Source: Babylonia areolata
Taxonomy: Eukaryota; Mollusca; Gastropoda; Neogastropoda; Buccinidae
Reading direction: 5' to 3'
DNA: 64,000 nucleotides
NCBI RefSeq assembly: GCF_041734735.1
Contig: NC_134900.1
Coordinates: 29,454,870 to 29,518,869, forward strand
Position 1 is the first letter of the stretch, and each line of letters begins with the position of its first letter. Below are positions 36,111 to 49,714 of this stretch, piece by piece. A model generated the notes under the pieces. It had not been told where the DNA came from and made no database searches. It worked only from the letters and a program-made list of their open reading frames with translations. The position numbers and the translations under genes were made by a program.

Positions 36111-38559
36111 CTTAGTCAGTAATGTGCCAATGAGAACTTACTGAAAGCATCAATTGTATCAGTTCACTTACTTCAGCTTCGTAAAGCGAACGCGCCCAAA
36201 TGTGGTCAAGTTGAGATATTCAACAGTGCAGAAAGTGGCAACAAATGCTCGTCCAACACATACTCAGCTTTGTCGATGTGTCGAAAGGTCAAGGTCAGGG
36301 GGTATTGTGTTCAGGTGCAGCAACTAAAAAACATTCCAAAGCGTTCGTTCCCTTGCTTATTTTGTTTCGTTTTTTCACGATCTTCACAATTTCATCAACG
36401 TTATATCCACAGAAACAGAAAAACCAAGCAATCCCTGGAATTTGACATTCAATCCTGTTGGAAAAAATCTACTTTTCATGTTCGATTATGAAGTTGACCA
36501 GACATTCTGGAGGCTGTTGATGTTTTCATGAGAGGCCAAATAGAGAATGTGTTGTTCGAGGAATGAGAAGAGAACAAATTTATGAACATCGGTGTCAAGA
36601 GTTGTTTTTTATTTTTTTTATTTTATTTTTTACATTATTACTCTATAATAATTTGTTGACTGATGTGTTGGAAGTAAGGAAGAGTGTTCATCTTCTTAGT
36701 TGGCTCCTTGTGTGACTTATTAACTCCACCACAAAGGCAGCCACACTCCGTATGCGGGGGTGGAAGATTAAATTGTCAATTGTTTTTATCATCAATGTTG
36801 CAGGGTGATACACATAGGTGTGCTTTGAGCCGACTGAATAATGTGTGTGCACATGCCATCCAGTTTCCCTAAACCACACATGCACTTCTCGTTTTGCTTT
36901 TATACAATCTGAGGTTAAAGGCAACAATGGCACGACCCATTCCTTACTTTTTAATGACCCCATGTCCAGTTTCTGACACTGCCGTTACTAAAAACATGAA
37001 CATACATTTTTAGCTGAAATCCAGTGAATCATTTTCATGCACGGTTTCTTACTTGAAAAATGGCTACTTTATTTGTAAGTTAACGGCATTTTGAAATGTA
37101 TGTGAATCTTATTTGTACTTCACATGTTTTGCCTAGTGCTGATAGTGTCACACATTGCATACAGCTGCATCAGTTTTGTTTCTAATATGGATAGTTTGGG
37201 GCATGTTCTTGCTACCATTTGAACAGTAGGCTACATGTCAACCCTAGCTACAACTGTCAAGCAGCCTAGAAATGAATAAGCACACACTGGTTGGAAGATA
37301 TGGAACACAGTGTCCTGTCAATTTAATTTTATTTAAAAAGTTACTGGATGACGTCAACCATTGCAAGTGCTTCATTTTGATCAGGAATGGATGTCTCTCT
37401 ATGGTTGAAACAGTCCATAGGTCAACTTCTTTGGAGAAATCATGCAAAGACCAAAAACGGTCTTCGGGAGTGAGTGTTCATCTTTCCCCCTGTTTCTGGT
37501 TGCAGTTCCAATGTCTACACATTTCTCTGAACTGGCTTTTTCACACATTTGCCACACTGATTACAAGCAAATAGACAGACTCTATTTTTAGGACTATCAT
37601 TTTACAATGGTACTGCTGTGGTTCATTGTGCTGTGCAGTGTGTGTGCATCATATTTTTTTCTGTGGCAGAACAAGCTGGTTATTTTCATGTTCTATGACC
37701 CACTAGACACTGACATGGGATAGTTTACATGCACATTGTGTGCCAGTGTGCACATATAGAATTCTTATGCCAGAAAGTCTGCATATCAATTGACCTGGGA
37801 AATAAAAATCCCAGAGGTGGTAGACTCTGGGATATATATTGTTTGTACATTCTGTTTTGCCATTTGCCAGAATGGCCCCTTTCATATTTTCTGTGTATTG
37901 CACTTTCTTTTCTCCCACTAAAAAAAAAACAAAAAAATTCACAATTTAGAAGTAATGTATCTTCCACACAGTCTAACTTAACTTTGTCCCATGGAACATA
38001 GGTGGTACAGATAAATGTTTCACTTGTTCAATGGTTTGTGCTTGATGCCTGAGATATGAGATCAACAGCTTGATGTATGCTCTCTCTCTCTTTTATTGTC
38101 CTATGTTCGGCAACATGTAAACGGCTTTATCCTCATGCTGTTCATCAAGAATCTCCCACCCCCACACCCCCAACTGCAGCACTTAGGTTCATTCTGTCAA
38201 GTCTTAACACTGGTAGTTTACAGGGATCTGTTAATGTTTGGTCACTGTGAGGCCACTAACTGGAGGAGATCCTGCGCTGCTATTTTTGTGGTGTTCATCA
38301 CGGCGCTTATTCTGTTTCAGTTTTAGCAGAACGCCTTCCCACTGACAACCAAAAAATGCTTTGATGCAGAGCCAGACTTTGTTGATGCAGAGAGTTGGTG
38401 CTTTTGCTGAAGAGGAGATTATAATATTGTTTCAGTGCTAACACAAAGGTTTTCAGTTCACCACAGGCATGAAACTGAGGTTACCACTCAGTGCAGGACA
38501 TGAAAGACCACAGGGTTCCATGGAGCTGGAGAAAGAGTCATGTAGAGGCAGAGAAGAGA
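36111..38559. other. No firm gene; one possible short exon
   Basis: A SINE-1-like remnant (GGCAGCCACACTCCG, about 36737) is the only repeat noticed. A + strand stretch at 38219-38326 could be a terminal exon: an acceptor TTTACAG is followed by codons for a hydrophilic part and then AAIFVVFITALILFQF, a membrane-like helix, and a TAG stop. No partner exon was found. Confidence 0.3.
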
Positions 38560-40240
38560 GGCTGAGACAGCAGAAGGACAAACACTGAGCTGAGACAGCA
38601 GAAGGACAAACACTGAGCCGAGACAGCTAAAGGACAAACACTGAGCTGAGACAGCAGAAGGACAAACAGTGAGCTGAGACAGCAGAAGGACAAACACTAA
38701 ACCGAGACAGCAGAAGGACAAACACTGAGCTGAGACAGAAGGACAAACACTGAGCTGAGACAGCAGAAGGACAAACACTGAGCCAAGACAGCTAAAGGAC
38801 AAATACTGAGCTGAGACAGCAGAAGGACAAACACTGAGCTGAGACAGCAGAAGGACAAACACTGAGCCGAGACAGCTAAAGGACAAACACTGAGCTGAGA
38901 CAGCAGAAGGACAAACACTGAGCTGAGACAGCAGAAGGACAAACACTGAGCTGAGACAGCAGAAGGACAAACACTGAGCCGAGACAGCTAAAGGACAAAC
39001 ACTGAGCTGAGACAGCAGAAGGACAAACACTGAGCTGAGACAGCAGAAGGACAAACACTGAGCCGAGACAGCTAAAGGACAAACACTGAGCTGAGACAGC
39101 AGAAGGACAAATACTGAGCTGAGACAGCAGAAGGACAAACACTAAGCTTATACAGCTAAAGGACAAACACTGAGCTGAGACAGCAGAAGGACAAACACTG
39201 AGCTGAGACAGCAGAAGGACAAACACTGAACCGAGACAGCTGAAGGACAAACACTGAGCTGAGACAGCTAAAGGACAAACACTGAGCCAAGACAGCAGAA
39301 GGACAAACACTGAGCTGAGACAGCAGAAGGACAAACACTGAGCTGAGACAGCTAAAGGACAAACACTGAGCCGAGACAGCTAAAGGACAAACACTGAGCT
39401 GAGACAGCAGAAGGACAAACACTGAGCTGAGACAGCAGAAGGACAAACACTGAGCTGAGACAGCAGAAGGACAAACACTGAGCTGAGACAGCAGGACAAA
39501 TACTGAGCTGAGATAGCAGAAGGACAAACACTGAGCCGAGACAGCAGAAGGACAAACACTGAGCCAAGACAGCTAAAGGACAAATACTGAGCTGAGACAG
39601 CAGAAGGACAAACACTGAGCTGAGACAGCAGAAGGACAAACACTGAGCCGAGACAGCTGAAGGACAAATACTGAGCTGAGACAGCAGAAGGACAAACACT
39701 GAGCTGAGACAGCAGAAGGACAAACACTGAGCCGAGACAGCTAAAGGACAAACACTGAGCTGAGACAGCAGAAGGACAAATACTGAGCTGAGACAGCAGA
39801 AGGACAAACACTAAGCTTATACAGCAAAAGGACAAACACTGAGCTGAGACAGCAGAAGGACAAACACTGAGCTGAGACAGCAGAAGGACAAACACTGAGC
39901 TGAGACAGCTAAAGGACAAACACTGAGCTGAGACAGCAGAAGGACAAACACTGAGCTGAGACAGCAGAAGGACAAACACTGAGCTGAGACAGCTAAAGGA
40001 CAAACACTGAGCCAAGACAGCTAAAGGACAAACACTGAGCTGAGACAGCTAAAGGACAAACACTGAGCTGAGACAGCAGAAGGACAAACACTGAGCTGAG
40101 ACAGCAGAAGGACAAACACTGAGCCGAGACAGCAGAAGGACAAACACTGAGCCGAGACAGCAGAAGGACAAATACTGAGCTGAGACAGCAGAAGGACAAA
40201 CACTGAGCTGAGACAGCAGAAGGACAAACACTGAGCTGCT
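38560..40240. repeat. 28-bp minisatellite, about 60 units
   Basis: The unit reads AGCTGAGACAGCAGAAGGAC plus AAACACTG, with a second variant that has CCGAGACAGCTAAAGG. The variants tend to alternate as two of the first to one of the second, suggesting an 84-bp higher-order unit in places. Because 28 is not a multiple of three and no minus-strand frame has a stop, all three minus frames stay open and give the same Cys/Leu/Ser-rich repeat. This is a property of the unit and not evidence of a gene. Confidence 0.95.
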
Positions 40241-40654
40241 GTGTTTAATTTAAAGACATATTGTAAAAACCGAGCTGTTTGCAAGTGCGTGAGTTTAGAA
40301 AAACACAGTTTGGTGCACTGAAACCCACAGCTGTTTCATGATGGATCTCTTGTGACAGACAGAAAATAAGGATCCAAGGAGAAGCAGAAAAGTAATGTGA
40401 AGAGAGAATAGACAAGATTATAAAAAGAAAAAAAGGAAAAAAAAAGAATTATGCTTTTTCTTATCTTTCCCTTATTCAGACTACAACAGATATTGCATTA
40501 TTGCTTTCAACACTTCTGTTTTCCAGTAGCATATTTCGTGCTAGTAAACACACACATGCACACACAAACACACAGAGATATAAAAGCACAATTTTATTCT
40601 TTCATATGACAAAATCAAATTGAAGAATAAAGAAATACCCAAACAAGCATGCCA

Positions 40655-41220
40655 TTAAGTTCCCATTGTGATAGTGAACTGAAAGCAGGGATGATATGTT
40701 GAAATGTTTTTTCCTTTTCCCCTGTGAGAGGGAACACCACTAGTACATCACCTTACAGTGCAATGAGCGATACTAAACTGAAAGCATGGATGATATGTCG
40801 AGTTGTTTTTTGTCGGCCCCTGCAAGAGGGAATGCCATTTCTAAATCATCTTAAAGCGGAAGGTTAATTTGGCTTGGAGAGATCATGAAAGAATAACTCA
40901 ATCTGAAGTACCAGATCTTATTGAAATTGGTGTTAATAACTTTAAAAAAACAAAAACCAGCACCCCAAAAATCTACAACAACCCACGCCGCCCCCCACCA
41001 AAAAAAGCACACACATAAAAACCTTTCAAGAACACCAGTAAATAAAAAGACAAGGAAATCGCCTAGGAGTGTATGCTATTTGGTCATTGGCAAAAAAAGA
41101 TTAACAATTAAAGGAAGAGTTTCAGACTTACACTGCTTGCTGATGGGGGGGGGGGGAAGAAAAAAGATTAACGATTAAAGGAACAGTTTCAGACTTACAC
41201 TACTTGCTGCATTTAACAAC
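40655..41220. repeat. Two neighbouring local duplications
   Basis: A roughly 97-bp unit (GAACTGAAAGCAGGGATGAT, with GAGAGGGAA) is doubled at 40655-40860. A roughly 70-bp unit (GATTAACAATTAAAGG, GTTTCAGACTTACACT) is doubled at 41090-41215 around a run of G. Confidence 0.75.
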
Positions 41221-41509
41221 ACACGGTAATCCCTCAGAGGTGAACACCCCTTGTCCCTGGTGAAGGCACTGCAGGACGTCTAAATAAAAGGAGTACCGCT
41301 GGACACAAGATATGATCTGCTCTCAGCGAAGTCACTCCCTCGGAGAAGACTCCACCATTTCTTAGTTGTGGAGAAAGGTCACAAGAAACGATAGTCACTC
41401 AATTCTCTCTTTGTTATGATCATTATTCTTGTTGCTATTAATGGTTAATCTTGCTCTATTACTATAAAGACTACAGTAAATCTTTAATTTTAATTTGTCA
41501 AAATGAAAG

Positions 41510-42010
41510 AGCTCAAGGTTATGAGTTTGTACAATGAAAATGTTTGAGGCTTAGTGCAAACAGCATAAGGAATACACTGTCAGTATCAATAATGAAAAGA
41601 AAAAAAAGTAATTGCTGTTAAGATTAGAGTAAATTTTGATTTTGAAATTTCTAGTATAAACTATATGATTAAAAAACAACAACAAAAAACCCCAAAAAAA
41701 CTGTGAAGTACACAAGTAAATTTGCAAAATGAAAATAATGTTTTCATACTGAGTGCAAAGAGCGTAAAGAATACATTGTTAGTATGAATTATATTATGCA
41801 AAAAACAAAAAAAGCCAAACCCCCAAAACAATGGAGTACAAGCGTTTATGAATTTCACACTGAAAGCGTTTTAGAGCCGAGCACAAACAGGATAAAGAAT
41901 ACATTGTTAGTATTAATCATATTATGCAAAGAACAATCAAGTGCACACGTTAATGAATTCCCACAAAGAATATAAAGGTTTGGAGCTGAGTGCCAACAGC
42001 AAGAAGAACA
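41510..42010. repeat. Diverged tandem repeat of about 110-180 bp
   Basis: Four units share GAGTGCAAAGAGCGTAAAGA and ATACATTGTTAGTAT (near 41570, 41755, 41890 and a partial at 41975). Confidence 0.7.
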
Positions 42011-42835
42011 AACAGTACAATGAAAATGACTTCACTTCACATCATTGACTCACCATTTTTCAACGGGGGGAGGGAGGGGGTGGTAAGGGGGGTGGGGGGG
42101 GGGGGGGGCAGTTCAGTGACAGAAATTCAACTGTTGTTTTCTACAATAATAACTGAAACATACAGAGAACACCAACAACAACAAAACGGGAGGAAAAAAA
42201 AAACCCCGAAAGAAAGTAAAACAAAGAAACAAAACAGGAAGAGCAGATTTGTTGCACCCATACACACACCCTCAACCACCCACCCACCCACATGCACACA
42301 CACACAAACATATACACAAAAAGACACTGACCTACACATACCAACAAATTCAAACAACACTCAGAACTTTTCCACAGAACTCATAAGCATGCTTTTGCCA
42401 ATTTCATCCACAACTTGAATGGAACGACAATGATAGCAAACCCCACTGAAACCCCAGTCAATATAAAATGGCATTATATCAAATACACAGCAAACTGATA
42501 TGAACACACAGAAAAGTACAGATAAAATCATCATTTCCACTCCCAAGCATGTGTAGTATATTACGAGAAAAAAAAGGGAAGGTTTTAAGACCATACTTTT
42601 TACAGAGTTGCAAGACGGCACAGTTCTTGTGTGATATAAAAAAATTTGTCAACCAAAAAAGAACGGAAAAAAAAAAAAAAAAAAAAAGTATAACAAAAGT
42701 AGTTCTGCGTTTTTGCAGAGGGTCTCTTTGGTGAAAATTCCCAAAGCCTTTTACGCCTATTATGACCATCAGGGCAGTTGATTCATATCTGCTGTGTCCA
42801 GGGCTTGGCACAGGAAGGCAAAGCCCAATCCTCTC

Positions 42836-43005
42836 TTTCCATAATTATTTTTAAAAAAACCTTCCACAACAGAAAAGTCAGGTCCCCAAACACAGCACGA
42901 TGCACTGAGGAAAATTGGAGTACACTACCTTTCCCAAAGACACACCACCATGCCGAAACCGGCCTCAAACCCTGATCATAAGTGAACACTGTCCCTTCAC
43001 ACAAA
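42836..43005 (-). mobile_element. Probable SINE fragment of a third family
   Basis: The minus strand has CAGGGTTTGAGGCCGGTTTC (B-box-like), CTTTGGGAAAGGTAGTGTAC, then CCTCAGTGCATCG, an arrangement I recall from widespread invertebrate SINE-like repeats. Support is weak because only one copy is present. Confidence 0.45.
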
Positions 43006-46000
43006 GGCAAACCTCTCTTCAATTCAATAAGCCATGCATGTGCATGCATGAGCAAAAAAACATTTTAACAATTACAACAAAAGTATTAAAGATTATACTT
43101 TTATTTGTGTAACAACAGTTTGTTGATCTTGTTTGAATATAATACCTAAAAAGGGCTGGTTTTGCTTTATTCTTGAAGCAAGTGGTTGTTGACATATTGC
43201 CTGTCACACTTGTGTAATGGAGCTGTAAAGCTGAGTGGCACACAAGGATATGTCTACTATTTGTGGCCTCCTTGAAACTGAAAAAGTAAAACTGCCTTCG
43301 TTTGAAAAAAAACACCAACAAAACAGCTGCTAATATTTCAACTCAAACTCTTGACCATTTATTGTTCTATTCTTTGACAGTCGATAAATATAGTGACAGA
43401 GTGATTGTACAAGCAATAAAGGATACTTCATTTTAGCCAGCTGGAGATGCTCCCCCCAAAAAACTATGCATCATGTTTCACTCCCTACATATGCTGTTAC
43501 CAGCATATTTTGAAATGGGTCCTCTCAAAAAGGATAACCATGAACAAACATGGTAAAGTAGGATTATACAAAGATGCTGCTAATTTGCGGGATGTTGTTT
43601 CTTTCTTCGATATTTAGATTTACTGTAACTTTGTTTCGACTGTCCCTATAGAAACTCAGGACTGTTGCTGCTCACAAACAGGCTTGCTCTATCACCCTGA
43701 CTGACACTGAGGCTGTCTGATCACAAGAAACTTTTCTTTTGACACTCCTGTCAAAACAAACAGGAAAATCCAAAAGTCATACATATGAAAGCCTAAACAG
43801 AAAACGACGACACAAAGAGCAGCATTTGAAAAAAAAAAAAACACATCAAGAGATCTACGGTTATATTGCACACAAAAGAAACCACCACAATCATCACAAA
43901 CACCAGTGACTAAAACTGTATCAGGAAAAGACGGTAGCAAGAAGATTTATACACACTTAATTTTGTCAAAGATGTCATCAAGGAGTCCAAGACTTTTCAT
44001 ACAAATACAAAATAAAACATACAACAACTATGCCAAAATATCAAATCTAACAATCAACTTTTCACACACACACACTGACACACACGTAAAGGCTACCATT
44101 ACAACTACCCCCTCCCCCTCTCCTCCCCCCGAACACACAGATAAAAATTCTGTCACTGTCAATCCATTTAGCAATATAACTGGAAGACAAACATGAAAAG
44201 TGGTGGGGAATGTTCATAACAATGAAGAAACAAGAACATGTTCATCAGAATCCAGGACGCAGCAATAGCTTTTACATCGCATGTACAATTCGTTGGTGTC
44301 GCAGAACACCTAACAAAAAAGCTAACACCATAAATAATGAACAGACACGCTCCACATAAATTATGCTTTCAAAAACATATTTGTCAAAATTAAATGCTAC
44401 ATAGGGATGGCACAACAACTCTTCAGCCAACACAAAAGGCGGCTTTTGATTTATATTTCTGTTGCAGTTCTACTTCTAGGACTGATATGCAAATAAAAAT
44501 AGGAATCAGGTTGCTTTGTAGCAGCAGAAATAAATCTGACACACGATAAATGCCTGAATTCTGAACTCAAATGTTTGATTGAGGGCAAAAAGGATAAGCT
44601 ACAAGCTTATTTTTTCACCATGCCCTCAACAATAAAAGCATTCAAGACATATAAAAAAAAAAAGTGTAAAGAAGAATGATTTACGAAACAAGAACTCTAC
44701 TTTTTTGTTGTTGCAAGCTAAAGGATATGCTAACCTTCCATTTGTGAATATTCTTCTCGTTCATAGATTTGTGAATCTATGATGATAAGAAGTTTCTCTA
44801 TATAACACCTAATGAAATAATTCTACTCTAAGCGCCTTAAAATTACAATAGTTGTAACAAAACACACACAAAAAACAGATATATACATGATCCATTAAAA
44901 TATGCAGGTTGATCCAAAGAAGAAGCAAGCCTGACAAATTACAAAAAATCACTGCATCAAAAATAATAATCCAAACCACACAGCAACCCTCATGCAAAAC
45001 ATACTGTGATTCTGAGGGAACCCTGCCAAGAAGCTGTAGTCCTTTTCACATCAACCATTCCTCTGTATGTCTTTTTTTTTCCAGAAGTGTTTTTAATCTG
45101 CTAACATGAGAAAACAACGAAGAGAAAATGAAAGCAGAAGGCGCAACAGAAATGAAAGACATGTTCACAACACACGGAACATCAAAATGAACCATTTGGA
45201 CAGAGACACAAAAACATGACAAAGAAGAAAAAGAAACTGTCAAATGTATAATCTCAATCATCTGTCAGTATAATTTATTATGCATGGAAGTCACCAACTG
45301 AAGATATAAATAAAATTAGGTCATGCCAGACATCAAACAGGTTCCAACCATCATGTTAAAAGTTATCTCTGTCATGTATAAGGCATCCTTCGAAAGCAGC
45401 ATTTCTTTGATAACTATATTCTAAATCACTGATTTAAAATGCACAACACTTAACAAAACAAAGAAGTGCCAGTTAAATCAAAATTTTAAAATGCTTGTTC
45501 ATCACTTTAAGTGCCACACAGCAGTGGCAAGCTGGACAATGTCTGTCACCACACGGACTGCCAAAGTGCAACACAGTGCTGCTGGTGACAGTGAAATGAA
45601 AAATGACTTTCAGTGAACAAAAACCACAGCTGCAGTCATCTCATGAGGCATGCAGCAATGGAACTTCCTTTCCAATTTACCAGGCAGGTTATAATGTGAT
45701 CAGACTTTTTCCTTCTTTCTAGTGAAACTGTGAAGTCGTTCTTTTTCCCTCTAGAAATGTTGAGCCAGAACAGTTTCACACGCACACAATGCACGGCTCT
45801 GAACAAACTTCTGCACCATGGTTCATAAGATAGTAACAGAACATGTGCAGGTAACCATGATATTGAAGAGGCTTTTCTAATTGAAGAATCTGATGAGACA
45901 TGCACCCTGGTGTAACTAGTTGTGGAACTGTGTAACTTTACAGGAACTGCGTAACTTTATAGGAAACTTTCAGCAGCACACAGTAGCTGAACAGACCGCA

Positions 46001-46033
46001 TGTGCTCGGTGTAAAAATTGCAAAGTCCATGTT

Positions 46034-46398
46034 CTTCTTCTTCTTCTTCTGCGTTCACTTGTATGCACACGAGTGGGCTTTTATATGTATGAACGTTTTT
46101 ACCCCGCCATGTAGGCAGCCATACTCTGTTTTCGGGGGTGTGCATGCTGGGTATGTTCTTGTTTCCATAACCCACTGAACGCTGACATGGATTACGGGAT
46201 CTTTAACGTGCGTATTTGATCTTCTGCTTGCATATACACACGAAGGGGGTTCAGGCACTAGCAGGTCTGCACATATGTTGACCTGGGAGATTGTAAAAAT
46301 CTCCACCCTTTACCCACCAGGCGCCGTCACCATGATTCGAACCCGGGACCCTCAGATTGACAGTCCAATGCTTTAACCACTCGGCTATTGTGCCCGTC
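46034..46398 (-). mobile_element. tRNA-derived SINE-1, full-length copy
   Basis: This minus-strand copy runs from the tRNA-like head at 46398 (GGGCACAATAGCCGAGTGG) to a (GAA)n tail at 46034-46050. It differs only modestly from the copy at 52290, so both look fairly young compared with the one at 18797. Confidence 0.88.
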
Positions 46399-47294
46399 AA
46401 AGTCCATGTTCAAAGTGTTTAATTAATGGCGTAATTAATGACCAGTCACCTCTCCTTACTTCCCAGGCCCTTCTCAGCTCATTGAGCCTTGCGTCTCAGC
46501 ATCGCTCTGGCGTTAAAATTCATTTGTCTCATCAAAACAGTTTTCACATTCTTACATATGCATAAACCACAAGGGAAGGGAACTAACTCCTGCAGTATTT
46601 CTGGGTGTGTCCACATGTAATTTGGAGGAAAAACAGAATATTTTCTGTGTTTTTTTTTTTCCTGGGTCATAAAGGCATGGAAGCCTGCTCAGGCTGTAAA
46701 CTTCTCAAGGTGGAATAGGTAACACAACAAAAGCAAACACGACAGGTTTGTCACAACATGAAATATATGGATATAATCCAGAAACAAGCATTTCCAAGAT
46801 TTAAAAAAAAAAAAAAAAAAAATCTAAAGAAAAAAATTAAATCAGAGTAAATATTACTCATTCAGGAAATTATTTGACAATATTATGAGAAAACAAAATA
46901 TTTAGATAAAAGCGATCATTATGTGTCAATGCACTATGCTAGGATTTTTAAGGCCAGTGACAGTTAACATAAGTGTAAAACATTCTGCCTGGTGTAGATT
47001 AGCAGCCCGATAGGGAGTTTTAAACCACAGGCACTTGACAGTAGCAACAATCCAACAGAAATAAAGGGAGTTAACCTGTGCCACACAGATTCTGGAAAGA
47101 CAACAACACAGTTCAGATGTACTACAGCAATTAGCAGATGAAGAGAAAGCAATTTCAGTTACGTTATTGCTTCAACAATTTTATAATTGAGTACACATTG
47201 CTACAACAACCAAAAATGTGCATAGGTATGGAAGAGAATGGGGAAGCAGAAGAAATATGATTACAATAATGACTTTTAAATTATATATATAAAA

Positions 47295-47807
47295 CAAGAG
47301 AGGCAAGACCTTCAAGACTCACTTGTGTTAAATTAAGTCCCCTAGCATTAATTACAGAGTAATTTCCCTTTTTTACTATCTGCACCAAAACGTTTGCAAA
47401 ATAAATAAAAATTCCATGCTTAGCAAAAGAAGTTCCTGTTTGAACACAAAATGATAATAATGACTCCTCTTGTTGTTGTGTCAGAATAAGAGGTCAAAGT
47501 GCCAAGTTTAGAGAATGCTAAAAATATAAATATAACAGTATATGCAGTTTGCACATAATTAGGCTTCTTTTTAAAAAATTTTTTGTGCCCATCCCAGAGG
47601 TGCAACATTGTTTTAAACAAGATGACTGGAAAGAACTGATTTTTTCCTATTTTTATGCCAAATTTGGTGTCAACTGACAAAAGTATTTGCAAGAGAAAAT
47701 GTCAATGTTAAAGTTTACCACGGACACACAGACACACACACACACACAGACAACCGAACACCGGGTTAAAACATAGACTCACTATGTTTACACAAGTGAG
47801 TCAAAAA
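47295..47807 (-). mobile_element. Short TIR element (MITE-like), copy 2
   Basis: The minus-strand copy has the 12-bp inverted ends at 47316 and 47791-47802 and the same interior as copy 1. A (CA)n run replaces the (GT)n of copy 1. It is followed by a G run. Confidence 0.8.
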
Positions 47808-49178
47808 GGGGGGGGGGGAGGGGGGTTGGAATTGAAAAGAAGGGAAACAAAGCCTCACTAAAAATGACAGTGGGGAAGTGATAAGGAGTAAAAAAAAAAA
47901 AACCCAAAAAACAATACAACATGAGAGAGAGAGAGAGAGGAAGACTACAATGAAAACCACAACCAAACCAAACCGAAATCTTAAAACTGTCAAAGAAACT
48001 TGAAAGAAATAAAACATTTACACGAAGAAAAACTGTTGAGGATTTCCCAGAAACAACACACGACCACATAAAAATGTCACAGAAACTATAAAGAAAAATA
48101 CACTACGTATATATATATATAACACTGTTGCGGATTTCATCATACAACACATGACAATTTCTGAGAGACTGCATTTTTTTTTTTTTTTTTCAAACAGCGG
48201 AAATTGAAACGGGAGTGAGACGTGAAAAGAAAGAGAAAACAGTAATCATGATGAAGCAATGCAGAACGATTCCTAATGATGTCACATGCAACACACAGAG
48301 GGCTGGATATCTATCTATCAATCAATCTATCTATCTATATCTTTTGTTCTTTAGAGACAAAACACAAGACAGAACAAACCAAGCCCCTCCCCTACCCTAC
48401 GTTTTTTTTTGTTTTTTTTTGTTGCTGCCCCATCATCTGCACCATTTCAGTGGCATTACTCCCACCCTGCTCATTCAGAGTCCCCGATACACAGCCACAC
48501 ACTTTTCCAGTCCCCTCCTTAATCTCACACTGAAGAGTAATCCTACCACAATGGATCAGTTCTGATCGTCCCCAAATGCACAGTAAGGCGGAGAGAGAGG
48601 CTTCTGTTTTATTAATGTACAACCCTCCCCCCCCCACACCCCCCATCCCCGCCCCCCCTGCACAGAAGGGTAGAGAGAGAGGCTTTCCACTTCATAGAAA
48701 GTCTTCAACTGTTCCCGGTCCTGTGACAACGATTCATCCAGACATGATGAACCGGCAAATAAATAATTGGCTGCCATCTTAAGTTATTAACGACATGTAT
48801 TAATTCAAATGTCTCAGAATGTATTGCACTGTGTGACTGATAACTGGCTGCTGTCAAGGCCAGAAAAGGCCTGACATGGACAGAGGAAAAAAAAAAAAGA
48901 AAGAAACTGGAAGACAACAATAATAAATGAATACCATGAGGTCACGGAACAATAAAAAAGAAAAAAAAAGTTGTTTGGCAATCATGCTGGCTATGCCACA
49001 GGCACATGCAACAAAACACATATGCAAACATCAGGAAAGTGTAACCATTCTACCTGTCCACCACACACACACACACACAAAAACAACAACATGTGCATAA
49101 ATAAGGCAAAACAGAAAAAATGTTGATGTGGTTGAAGTGAAGATGTGTTTACCAGATTATTTCCACAGGTAATGGCAT

Positions 49179-49220
<42 letters not shown>

Positions 49221-49714
49221 TAAAGACACTGACCACCACTGCAAAATAAATATTCCGTCAATCCAAAGATTATTTAAGTAAAATAATTAACAACATACTG
49301 ACAAAGGAGGAAAAAAGCAACAGCCAAAAAAAAAAAAAAAGTATCAGAGCAAAAGCGTTTGCAAAAGGTTTTGACCTCACTCAAGATGAGATTCGCCACA
49401 GAAAACACACACACACACACAAATGAAATAAAACAAAGCTTTCAACCTTCATCAGTAATACAAGCACAGGAATCACAGAAAATAAATGACGCATAATGAT
49501 GAAAATGCAAGCTTCCAAGTCATGTAGCTCTTAATGAAAAGGGATACCATTAGAAGGAAGATGCTCACTGCAGTGCAGAAGAAGAAACACCCTTCCTTCT
49601 TTGGATCTCCTTGAGAGAGAAAGCGGGGAAGGAAAGAAGGAAAAGGCAGGCAACTGCTTCAGAGGAGACATAAGAAATGACGAAAAGGAAATGGAAAGGA
49701 ATAGACGGAAATCA

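Larger units (their letters stand above)
40245..49714. other. No recognised gene between the two large minisatellites
   Basis: The local duplications, SINE copies and TIR element listed separately account for about a quarter of it. The rest is A- and C-rich on the + strand with G runs at 41145 and 42065-42110. Nothing coding was recognised on either strand. Confidence 0.45.

Noticed and set aside
38560-40240. CRISPR-like direct repeats
   Set aside because: Units abut without spacers and the DNA is eukaryotic, so this is a minisatellite.
38488-40284. Several Cys/Leu/Ser-rich minus-strand frames of up to 216 codons
   Set aside because: They are frames of the 28-bp array, which has no stop in any minus frame; no start context, splice signal or homology.
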